DNA of 64,000 nt from Bryum argenteum (Eukaryota; Streptophyta; Bryopsida; Bryales; Bryaceae): contig CM073321.1 of the NCBI GenBank assembly GCA_037043015.1, positions 29,439,010-29,503,009 on the forward strand. Reading direction: 5' to 3'. Below the pieces are notes generated by a model, which had not been told where the DNA came from, did not search any database, and saw nothing but the letters and a program-made list of their open reading frames with translations. The translations under genes were made by a program, and so were the position numbers. Of this stretch, positions 20,237 to 30,889 are shown one piece after another; position 1 is the first letter of the stretch, and each line of letters opens with the position of its first letter.

Positions 20237-21165
20237 TTGGTACGGTCGACATTTTCGTCGATCGGACGTCGAACAGACATGTCCAATACGACAAATCAGA
20301 CAGACATTCCAAAAATTGTGTCTAATAAGACAACCCTGGCGGAGGCTAGCCTGCTCACAACCACCAGCTCAGGGGAGAGCAATCCTGCATCTGGGTTTGC
20401 CGCAACACAATCAGACGATCCTTCGCAGTCTCTTGCCGCAGAGATGACATCCAACCTCGCCCATTCAGAGGTTGATGAAGATGTCGACAAAGATGACAAG
20501 GAGGAGGAGGAGAAGGAAGAGGACGAAGAGTTGGTTGAGGACATGGGAGTGGATTATGACAATAGAGGTCAAGGGAACAATCTCGTCGATGAGGACTAAG
20601 CAGATCTCGAGTTTTTTGATCCTAATGTGCCATCTCAGTCCGAGGAGATTCGGGAGGAGGAGTCCTTGCAGCCGGCTCTTGCAGATTAGAATGTCCCTAC
20701 ACCACTTTTGGCTACTGCGCCGCCTGCGGCCACTTTGGGTCCTTTGTCTCCAAAACGTCCCGTAGCTCCATTCCTAGAGGAGCGGGATCCTATTGACGAA
20801 TCTGAGACTCCAACCATCACCACAGGGTCTCTGATGGGTCAAGTTATCTCCGGGTCGGAGATAAATCCTGGGTAGCTGACGGAGGCCGTGTCATCTCCGG
20901 CGGTAGAGATTGGTTCTTCTCGAGGGACAGAGGGCACTTCGGAGGTTAGGCAACCACTCAAGCGGCGGTTGGAGCTTAGTCCATGTGGCGAGGTTGCAGA
21001 TGTTAATGCCGATGGGACATCATCTGCTATGCCAACGTCATCAATGGCAGATGCATTTTCCACTCCTCAGAGCAAAAAATTGAACAAGCGAGGGAACCTA
21101 TCTTCGCGATAGTTGCCCCGGATCACGTGTAGATTGACCTTGGCAGCGACTCCAACGATGACGGA
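20237..21165 (+). pseudogene. Acidic region of element A, after insertion D
   Basis: The reading frame begins with RRTDMSNTTNQTDI, then a Ser/Thr/Ala-rich stretch, a strongly acidic block (DKDDKEEEEKEEDEELVEDMG) and a low-complexity Pro/Ser region. Stops TAA (20597-20599), TAG (20686-20688) and TAG (20872-20874) stand at Gln-like positions without frame change. An element A palindrome at 20843-20863 lies within the frame. Segment C cuts it at about 21173. The counterpart in B is the acidic EGEEEDDDIE block near 56210. Confidence 0.45.
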
Positions 21166-21173
21166 CGTTGCTA

Positions 21174-21212
21174 GTATGCGAGCGTAGAGCGTAGAGCGGA
21201 GAGCGGTGAGCG
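21174..21212 (+). repeat. Left terminal inverted repeat of segment C
   Basis: 39 bp beginning GTATGCGAGCG and made of GAGCG words. It matches the reverse complement of 40015-40053 at 35 of 39 positions. Flanking sequence does not show a clear 8-11 bp target duplication as expected for a MULE; only TA is shared if the first bases are counted as target. Confidence 0.7.
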
Positions 21213-21685
21213 TACATATTCAGAATTGCGAGCGGAATTTTTTTATTATTAGTAATATAATTACTAAAAATAAAAATAAAAATTATAAAAAGAAAATATT
21301 CTTGAGAATATTTGTATATTCCTGACCCATGACCATGGAACTTGGTACCCATTACTGTGGAATTTAGGGTAGTAAAAATTGTAAAATTCAAGATTGATGG
21401 CGATATTCGTTACATTGACGGCAATTTGAAGACTCATATTTTATCCAAGGATAAAGAAAAATTGTTCTACATGTTCAATATTGAATCTTTTTGATAATTT
21501 GAGGCTTTTACATATCAATATATATATGAATACCTTTGTTTCCCGAAGGTTGCATTTAAGTATTATCCCCGACCTGGTAATAAATTTAAGACACCTAAAA
21601 TATCCTTATAGTCTCAAAGTGCTCCTATTGTCTCAACGTAATAAATATTGCCATATTGAGTGGTGAAAATACATATACTACAAAG

Positions 21686-21687
<2 letters not shown>

Positions 21688-21730
<43 letters not shown>

Positions 21731-21826
21731 TAATGATACTCACAAAGAGGTAGATATTTTGTATTACATAACGTATGTAGTGTACGTCAATATATTTATA
21801 TATTTATATATCTATATATCTATATA

Positions 21827-21860
<34 letters not shown>
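21688..21860. repeat. AT microsatellites
   Basis: (AT)n at 21688-21726 and TATATATC/(AT)n at about 21790-21860, just downstream of the MULE transposase end. Confidence 0.9.
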
Positions 21861-21863
<3 letters not shown>

Positions 21864-21884
21864 TAATCATGTAAGTGTGGTGAC

Positions 21885-24800
21885 CTAAGATGTAACATGG
21901 TCTAGAAGTCTGCTCTCAATGATCTTCTTCACCTCGTTGAAACTGAGGGTAGGAGCATGCATAAAGAGGTCCACGTCAACATCTAGATTGCACATCGACA
22001 TCATGATGTAGTACATGTGCTTACAATTTTTATACGGATGTCCTTTTTTCCCTAAGGTGACTAGAGTATCCTTGAACGCTGGGCATGTGCATGCTGGGTT
22101 TGAACTAATTGTGATATGGTAAACTGACTCGGTGGGCGCTGGTTTAGACCGCAACTTAACAATGCATCCAAGAGCGGGTTGAGGTATCATGGTCACCTTC
22201 AGAATGGTTGCTTCCATAGCCCGGGCAGAATAAACGTTCTTCATATACTTTGAGCTAGCACTATGGATGAGACGACGAAGGGTCTTAGAGTTTCGCCTCT
22301 TAGGAAAAACATCAGCATCATCTGGCACTTTAATGCGAGACAAATCCTTTCGCAATGCAGTATTAGAAAACGTGCGGTTGATAGGAAGTTGTTCCTTTTG
22401 AGGGCGTTGAAATCCCGCATTCTCCAAAGCAGCTATCTCAGTACGTGTAAGCTTTGTCCCTATCTTGATAGGCCAAATTGAAGGAATAGGTGGTTTATCT
22501 TGGTTACCAGAGAACTGCTCAACCCACCTTCAACGCTGGCCCTTCACACACCGTTCAATATTGTCAGTACAGAAAAAGATATGTTCTTCCACTTTGTTTT
22601 TTCTAGGAAGACGCCATATCTAGGTTTAGGTTGGAGCTGGGGTAGCCTTCCCATGCTGGACAATGCGGGACTTGCAATTTTTCTTGCTCCCGGCCATAAT
22701 TGCCCAATAAGCTTTGAATGAAGACTCCTTGAGACTAGCAATGTGCCATAGCTTCTCGTTCACTTTATTCTCAAAAACAGCGCTCACACGTGTGATATCG
22801 GTTCCAATGGATGCTAGTGGTTCAAGTGGGCGTTCCTCAACTTCATCTTCCTCGTTGATTGTAATAAGAGTTTGAGCACGAGCTCGAGTAACCCTCCTCC
22901 CTATTTTAGGATGTGAGAAGTTCACAGTGTCCGGCCGATGAGTTTCCTCCTGAGCTCCAATTGGTACGTCTGGCATCCGTGGTTTGGAACCAAATACCTC
23001 AGCTCCCTCTAGATGTGCATCCCGAGTACAATATTTTTCAGCTTCAGGCAACTCCATTATGGCAGTATTGAAGGCCGATGGATCGCCAGTACGATGTGCT
23101 TTTCGTTGGGCTGAGCGTAGTTTAAGTTCTTCTACTGAAGGTCCACCAGCACCATTACCACCATTGTTGAAATGATGGTAAGCTACCACTTGCAGAAATG
23201 CTTGAACATAATCGTCTACCGCCGCAACTTACAAGTCTGTACCTTTGTTTCCCAAAGCTTGTAGCCATTTGTTGTGTACAGTCTCTGCAAGATTACAAGA
23301 TGGCATTTCCGCAATTTCCTCCGGAGTGTATTTTTTCTCCTGTTTAGGGAAATCAAGGAGAAATCAGAGTCAGGAAAAATGGTGATTGGAGAAACCTCTC
23401 GTACAAGAGAGGTTACCTAAAAATAGTTTTATAAAAAAACAATTAGTAGATTTAAGGTGGATTTTTTTTAGAATATTGTACTGACACCTACAGTGACTGC
23501 AGTAGTGCAGTAAATAGTAGAATAAATTATCCACCACATCGGTAAGAGTATTCTTACCAGTTCCATGAATCCCCCCCATTGGCGATATTGGTAATGCCAG
23601 AATCTTAGCCAAAATCCCAATCGTGTTGCGCCTTCTTCAGATGTTGCCCTGATGATGACCACCACGCTTTGATAGCCAAAAACCGCGTCTCAGCCTCCTC
23701 CATTGATGATGCATTCTTATATTGAAAGCATAGATGCTTATGTTGATCCTGCAATTCATGAATGATGTATTGTTTGGTGTGCTTCTCCAAAGATTGGGCC
23801 CAGTGGAAGAAGCACGTTCTCTTACGACCTTCGAGGGGATCAGCGGGATTGCCCGAACCGTATACAATTCTAAGAGCATTCCAATTGGCCTAAGCACTAT
23901 CAGCCATGAATCCTTTAAAGTATGGCTTAGGGATTCCGTGGCAGGACATGACGTGATTAAGGTTTTTCCAAAACACAATCTGAGCTTCTCTGTCCTCAGA
24001 TTGAAAATCACAACAAGCAATGGCGAGTACTTGTTGGAAATCTGAGTCATACACGTGGCATGCCATGGTTGTCCAACCTGCCACTCGTTTGACATGATCA
24101 AACAACATCCACGCATTTTTCAAGGGAGCACCGGGCTGCATTCGTCGGACTAAATCAACCCCGCTACCTGGGCCAACCTCTAACATCTTGAAGATGAAGA
24201 CTTTGTCACCATCATCTCCTTGCCTTGGAAAGTGGTTGCGCTAAACGAAGGCCCAATTACTAAGCCCTCTCAATTTCGTAATGTCGTCCATGATGCCAAA
24301 TCAGCGTAAGTACTTGAACCCGTATATCCTATTTTTCACGCTTGGAGAATTGAGCTTCTTGCAACTGTCAAAGAAAGGTTCTAATTGTTTCAATGGAAGA
24401 TGTGTATTGGGCTCACCCTCTTTGTGAAGGAGGAAATTACCTAATAGGTCCTTGCTAGTCTCCATAACAATCTTAGAAACTGTAGCTTGGGGGTTACGTT
24501 CGACGTGATCTTCTAGAAGTTCGTCTATTGCTCTACGGGTTCCCCTATACTCACCAACCTTGACTGGGTGATGATGAGTCCCAATGTGAACACATGCTCT
24601 CTCTTGGTTTTCACTTCCAAAGATATAGAAAATCTTAGCGCTACATGTTGCAACACAAGCAAGAGGCTCCTTACAGATCCCGCAGACGATGGTGGATGTA
24701 GGAGGAGGTGGGCCACCAACAAGGAAGCTTTCCTTCGAGATCCCTTCGTACTCGACTTCGTTCACACGAGCTGATCGTCCGGATCGTTGTAGAAACGCAC

Positions 24801-25578
24801 AATTTTGATTGTGACACTGAACATGACCAACACAGTTAGAAGATCTGAAAGTCAATCCCATGGTGTTGGAAATATTAGTGGTCATGGTTCTGGTCCAGAT
24901 ATGTCCATCGAATTGTTTGTCCATGCCCTCCATAGATTTTGCTTGTTTATGAGCTGCAGATGGAAGAGCCGATGGTAGAATGAAGAGTATGTCTCCATTG
25001 AATGAAGGAGGCAGAGTATCAACATTCAGAGTTTGGATAGTACTGTAATCTAGTTTCTTGAGCACTGTTTTGCTACCACGCATACTACCTAATTTGCGGA
25101 TGGAAGGAAGAATTTTTTTGGGTTTTGAAGATTGTATAGAGGGGATGGAAGAGGGCGCAGATCGTAAGGAGCTATCAGAAGCAGGTGATAGAGATGATAG
25201 TATTGTAGAAGGTCTACTAGATTGATAGGAAGGCCTTCGCTCATCGTCCTGTGAATCTGACAAATCGATAGTATCACGTACTCCTGGTTCGACCTTGACA
25301 CGAGAAAGTATGGGAGCAATAGTGGAGAGAGTAGACAAACTACGCGGAGTGAGAAGTTGAGTGGATTTGTTCAGAATAGACTCGCTCATGCCATATACGC
25401 GATAATTTCCGACTGGTAGTTTCCATATGCTAGAGTTGTTCTCTAAGAGGATTGGCTTCACAACTAAGGAATACTGAACGTTGTGAGTCACAGAGTCAAC
25501 GACGTCGGTTTCTAACCAAACGGAAGCGGCGTCGAAACCAAATCGAATGCCAAGCCGTTCTGGTGTGATTTCTGCCAC
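21885..25578 (-). pseudogene. MULE transposase with GCM/WRKY-like and SWIM zinc fingers; 8 in-frame stops
   Basis: Reading on the minus strand from ATG 25578: a Ser-rich N-terminus; a GCM/WRKY-like zinc finger at about residues 230-335 (CVGHVQCHNQNC, C..C, YIFGS..., ending HIGTHHHP); the MULE catalytic region (GWTTMACHVYDSDFQ, FMADSA-stop-ANWNALRIVYG, RKRTCFFHWAQSL with the CFFH motif); an intron near 23340-23555; EIAEMPSCNLAETVHNKWLQ; and a SWIM finger (ACTCPAF...NCKHMYYIMM). The frame is unbroken across 3.4 kb except for eight stops: TGA 24303-24301, TAG 24243-24241, TAG 23892-23890, TAA 23607-23605, TAA 23231-23229, TAA 22628-22626, TAG 22622-22620 and TGA 22532-22530. The TAG/TAA sites all fit Gln. 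The usual role is cut-and-paste transposition via terminal inverted repeats. As read it cannot give a full protein without suppression. Confidence 0.85.
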
Positions 25579-26433
25579 ACCATCAGGACTTGGAGGAACG
25601 CATGTAGGGGTTGCAGAGTTACTGGACCTAAATTCTATAACATTCAGAACGGAGGGCTGGGAAGAGGAGGAAGCCAGGAAGCAAGATAGCCAGAGGGGTC
25701 ACTATAATGGACTTAGGGAAAAAGGGTTGAACACGAGATTCAGATCTTTATATTCTTATGAAGTGTTCTGAAACGGTATGAGCTACAGTAGGCCGGCATG
25801 GATATTTTTCATGATATTTACCGCGGTTATTGTAAATTTTGCATAATTTTAAGTTATAAAGCGACTAGATCTTACCGAATTGTGGCCTCGCCAATTGCTG
25901 CTATAATTTGGAGTGAAGTATTTAATTTGCATGCATTGGTCAGACCTGTATTTGGAAACCACATAAATGGTGAGCGGTCGATTATCTAGAAAGGTGGGGG
26001 CGGCCGTCAATGTCAGATTAGTTCCATATAAGTGTATGATTTTGAAAAATAGATTGGCAGTGGATGTCATACATGACAATTTCATATCGTAAGAAATGAA
26101 ATTGTCGGCTATGGGGCGGCTGATATAATTGATTTTATATTTATTCTGCACTTAATATAACAACAGCTGTCAGAATTGATTTAGAATTGTTCAGAGTGTA
26201 ATAGTGGGACCGCTGTCAGTCAGATGCCGTGAGTGGACGAGATCCATAATGTAACCCAACGTGGATGACATTAGACGTAAGTTCGTTTGGAAAATTAGGT
26301 CATGTACTGGCAATTGGAAAAGGTATAAAGGAGGAGAGATTTGAAGAGATAGTCCTCTACAGTCTGTATTGTGTTATCGATAGTTGTTGCGGTAGAACAA
26401 AGTGTGCTCCCGTTGCAATCTGTGACAAGCCGC
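25579..26433. promoter_or_regulatory. Intergenic region between divergent genes
   Basis: 855 bp separating the MULE transposase start (minus) from the small plus-strand gene. It must hold both promoters if these are expressed. I see no TATA box that I would defend and no palindromic motif array here. Confidence 0.4.
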
Positions 26434-27044
26434 ATGGATGTAGATCGAAGTGATAGTGATGGAGCAATGGATCTTGTGAAAAGAAGAAAGAAGAAGAGAG
26501 GAGGGACAAAATTTAGTGCTCCTAAAGCTTTGAAACGAAGTTCATTGCGTAAGAGAGGTGGATCGAGTTCAGCAGGTGACGAGCAAGAGGTTGATGAGTA
26601 TGAGGGATTCGATGATGATGGACCGAATCATTTTAGGCGTACTATGAAGATGAGGTCTCTCAATTTAGACACAGTAGAAGAGATATCTGAAACAACTGTA
26701 GGAGAATACACAAAGGTGTTTGTAGATATGAGCGAAGAGCTTGGTCCAAGAAGGAAATCTACATACCATAGCGAGTCAATGATATATAGAGCGGGTAGTG
26801 AAAGTGTTGCTGTGGAATCGAGCGCAAAGGTATGCGAAAAATTTCTCAGTTTCATATGTTTATCGTGAATTGCTATGTGAAAATACTAAACATCTTAAAT
26901 GGAATGCAGACAGGTGCGGAAAGGCAGGGTGTTGACGATGTACCCAAAGAAGTTACACTTGATGTAGATGCTAAGAGAAACGGCGACGTGTCTCACAATG
27001 CCGAGTGTATTGAATCGAGTAAAGAAGTAGTGATAAGGGCTTAG
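26434..27044 (+). CDS. Small basic/acidic nuclear-type protein, two exons, divergent to the transposase
   Basis: Starts MDVDRSDSDGAMDLV, then a strong basic cluster KRRKKKRGG (nuclear-localisation-like), a Ser/Glu-rich part, and NLDTVEEISETTVGEYTKVF. The likely exon 1 is 26434-26829 (donor GTATGC), the intron ends at an acceptor near 26908 (atgcag), and exon 2 runs to TAG 27042-27044. Together they give about 177 residues. I recognise no domain. Its position, head to head with the transposase, is that of a second transposon gene. Neither exon has premature stops, unlike the transposase. Confidence 0.45.
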
Positions 27045-28019
27045 TCGGTCGGGAAGGAGGTAAAAGTGAAGCCAAAAATACTCGGTATACTGTGTTGACG
27101 TGGGCTAAATTGTGTGTTCCGCCGCTTAAGTTTAATGTTAGATCTAGTTTGTCCTATTAACCCCTAAAGGTCCAAGAAAGCGGAAACCGCTATTTGGAAT
27201 TTCCGCAGGGAGAAAATCCAGCCAACTTTGATCATTATAATCTCACAAATGAAAAAGAATCAACGGTTCAATTTTGGCCAATGAGTGGAAGGCTAAGTTA
27301 AGTTTAAGATCCTACGGTTAGATCTTCCAAATAATGCTTAGATTGAGAGTTTTAAGGCCTGAAGTAGGGGAATGTCTATTTTTATGATTTAAACAATTTC
27401 GCATCAAGAACCTTCGGGGGTTAATGACTAGCACGAGATTGAGATTTTAAAGGCCGTACTAAGTCTGAATCCGTATCGCGCCATTGTGGTGATGCCCGGC
27501 GTTCTATGTCCGCTCGGAGCGCGGAATGTACTGGCTTGGCTGTAGTAGCTCGGCTATACTGGCTCGGCTGTATTGGCTCGGCGCTGAGCTCGGAGCTCTC
27601 AGCTCGAATAGAAGATTCTGTTGTCAATGCGACAAGCACTCGTGGGCATTTAAGAATTGTAATGGATAGATGATGACGAGAATGTTATTCTCAAGGATGA
27701 AAACGTGGACTCACAACCAACAGCTATATAATTCCGAGGTACTGATTTGGGTTTTGTATTTTGCAATCAAATTTCAAGGCAGTGAGGACAGAACGTGAAG
27801 GAGAAGTGGTGAGACTTCATACGGGGGACGAGACGTCAGATGTCGACTTAGAACGAGTAAGCTCCGACTCTCACAACAGCAGGACTACTGGCTTCCTCAC
27901 ATTGCAGGAGAAAGGAGAAAGAATGAAGCAACGATCCACAACGCACGAGCAAGCCAACATCGGAATTGGAGACAAAGTACAACCGCAAGCGGAGGTATGT
28001 TTGTTCTATGCTCCTCTCT
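27045..28019. other. Non-coding region with GGCTCGGCTGTA-type repeats
   Basis: Short tandem words 'ctggctcggctgta' repeat around 27528-27580, followed by 'gctcggcgctgagctcggagctc'-like inverted words. No gene is recognised. A short open frame at 27761-28027 has no recognisable feature. Confidence 0.4.
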
Positions 28020-28420
28020 TGACTTGAGCTCCTGGTAGTTTCATACTGCTGCCTGTCCGAAAACTGTTCTTGATATGTGGTTAATGGTTGTTCCTCCTTC
28101 GATTCATCCTCAAGAGTCATGCATTTGTACCTAATCATCTCGTTTTCCCTCACATTAGTTCCATCAATGGTTGCTCTGGAGTAACTGATTCGAGCGTGAT
28201 AGTCTCCTGTTCTCTCATGGTAGCTTCATGTCGGAGCTCTGTTCTTGATAGGTGGTTGATGACTGTTCCTGCTTCGATATATTCTCCGCAGTCACGGATT
28301 CGTACCTAATCGTCTCTTTGTGATTTGTTCCTCGTGAAATGGTAGTCTGGTAGAGAGGTGTAGTAGTGCAACTTTTATTAGAACATATAGGAACTTCTGA
28401 AGTCGAGTTTTTGGCAAGCA
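28020..28420. repeat. Diverged tandem repeat, unit about 175 bp
   Basis: Two units (from about 28020 and about 28195) share 'gagctc..gttcttgata.gtggtt.atg..tgttcct' and 'tcgtacctaatcgtctc'. A third partial unit lies at about 28860-28960. Non-coding. Confidence 0.6.
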
Positions 28421-29329
28421 CCTAGCAATTGTGGGATCTCAGAAGTTCGAGGGCTTAGTAGGCTGTCTGTACAGTACATTGGCTTTGTTGTTCTGGTTTT
28501 TCTGAATTTGCACGCGACAGACTTCTGAAGCTGTTGTACAATACATTGACGAGGTGGGGAAGCATGTTTTGAATATGTGTCGTGTTCTGAATATGTTTTG
28601 GATGTCTTTTCTTTTCACCTATACAGTATTTCAAACTCACCTAAATGTGGAAACGTCTAGTTTAATTGGTTAAAGGAAGAGCCATATCTTTCCCATATAT
28701 TTCTCATTCATGTGGCCACCTCAACTGAACCTGCATATTAACCATGCATTTGTAACCATGAATTATCCCTTAAAGCATAACTACACTGAAAGTGTATTAT
28801 TGCCAAGTTTTATTATTTTTGTACAAGTTTATTTACACTGAAAGCGTATTATTATTAGGATTCCTACCTAATCGTCTCGTTTACCCGCACGTTAGTTTCA
28901 TGCTGCTACTTGTTTGAGTTCTGTACTTGATTGCCTCCTCCACGGATACATGCACTGGAGTCTTGGGTTCTCGTTTACCCTATCTTTGTCCTGATGATTC
29001 TGCAAGCCACAGCATAATTTCAGCCTAGGAACTGGTTGCAATAATGGACTGCAATAAATCCCACTTTTAGAGAGGAAAAAGGTGAACGCCAAAAGGAGCA
29101 TGCATGGGGGTACTCTAGATAACGGATATTTTGGTCCCGAGGTACTGTTGCGCTTTTGAGACGTACAGTAACCAAATACAGACAAACTTGCCCAACTTGC
29201 CCCAAAGTCTTGCACTGATCGAGCAGAACTCCTTTCTAGAATGGGATCGATTAGTCAAGTGCCAATCCGATTAAGGTATTCAAGTGCCAAGCTTTTCGCT
29301 ACAAATTTATTTCCACCCTGAGTGCCTAT
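28421..29329. other. Non-coding spacer in segment C
   Basis: No gene or motif cluster apart from the partial repeat unit near 28860-28960. A-rich and T-rich stretches alternate. Confidence 0.4.
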
Positions 29330-30235
29330 TCCACCGGAATCTGCTTTCGGCACCGAAAGTGCAAGTAAGCTGCTCTTTGGGATCTTCACTTCGTCCTGAT
29401 GATGTGGGTTTGTGTCCACGGAGGGACTTGGTGTCATTTGAATTGTGATGTGTTTCAGTGTGACGACAGTTTGGGAGGGGAGTAAAATTTTTGAATCTGA
29501 TAAATGAGGGGACTCTACTTTCGGCACTGAAAGTATAAGTAAGCCGTTGGTTAGGATCCTCATTTCGTCCTGATGATGTGGATTTGTCATTGGAATCTAG
29601 ATACATGTATCTGTGACGGCGGTATGGGGGTGTAGTTTTTGAATTTCATCAACGAAGGGAATCTGCTTTCGGCACCGAAAGTGCGAGTAAGCTGCTCCTC
29701 GGGATCTTCATTTCGTCCTGATGATGTGGGTTTGTGTCCACGGAGGGACTCATTGTCATTGGGAATCAGATGCATGTATTTGTATGACAGCAATGGGGGG
29801 TGTAGTTTTCGAATCTGATCAACGAAGAGACTGCTTTCGGCACCGAAAGTTCAAGTATGCTGCTGCTCAGGATCCTCAGTCCGTACTGATGATGTGGGTT
29901 TGTGTCCACGGAGGGACTCGTTGTCATTGGGATTTAGATGCATGTATTTGTATGACAGCAGTGAGGGGTGTAGTTTTTGAATCTGATCAACGGAGAGACT
30001 GCTTTCGGCACCGAAAGTTCAAGTATGCTGCTGCTTAGGATCCTCAGTCCTTTCTGATGATGTGGGTTTGTGTCCACGGAGGGATTTGTTGTTAGTTGAA
30101 TTGTAATGCGTGTATCAGTGTGACGGCGGTTTGGGGGGGGGGGGCTGAAATTTTTGAATGTGACCAACGGAGGGACTCTGCTTTCGGCACCGAAAGTGCA
30201 AGCGGCTGCACTGTGTGATGGCAGTTTTGGCGAAA
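29330..30235. repeat. Tandem repeat (150-180 bp unit) each with a CTTTCGG-CA-CCGAAAG palindrome
   Basis: Six units begin with the 16-bp palindrome at 29344, 29518, 29666, 29834, 30002 and 30181. Each continues with 'aagt.caagta.gctgct' and 'tgatgatgtgggtttgtgtccacggaggga'. All but the 29518 copy are exact, while the rest of the unit varies. Single copies lie at 30680-30695 and 33856-33870. This is the private palindrome of the segment C non-coding region. Confidence 0.85.
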
Positions 30236-30889
30236 GCACTCTAACCTTTGTATGTCGATCGCCACATATACACGCATGACAATTCCAATCGATCATCATG
30301 GTACGTCAATCGCCGCAGATCACACCATCGATCTGGTACAAATTGTGAACGATAGGCTGGCAGATTTCCTACTGAGCGTATTGATCTTGAGAGTGTATCT
30401 TCAATCAGCCCCACAATTCGGGAATTCTGTGAAGTTCAGTGTTTAGCAAAAGGCTCGTCATTCGTAGTATCGTGATTTGATATTTCAGACCAGTTTTGTA
30501 ACTACTATTCTGGTCAGATCTAGTGCTGGATAATCTAGATGTACCTTTTGATTCTTGTGTGCGTGTAAGTTATCGTCACCCTAAAGTGCGTGTAAGTTAT
30601 CGGTAGGAAGAACACGCTTTGGCCTCATGTATTCTAAGCTCAGTCGATGAATCATGTCCACAGCATTGTTGTTTTCTTACTTTCGGCACCGAAAGTGCGA
30701 GTAAGCTGCTCCTCGAGATCCTTACTTGATGTGTCAGATCATCCTCGTCGAGCAAACTTGTCAAGTGGTCGCTGTCGGTTGACGATCGATGGGTTCTTGA
30801 AGCGGACACTGATATGAATGAAGATCGATCGAAAGAGTCTGGGTATCATCTGTACTTAGACTCTAATCAGGACAATAACGTGTACAGAG

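Noticed and set aside
23468-23665. Short minus-strand ORFs in the MULE intron
   Set aside because: They overlap the exon end and intron of the transposase in other frames and have no independent support.
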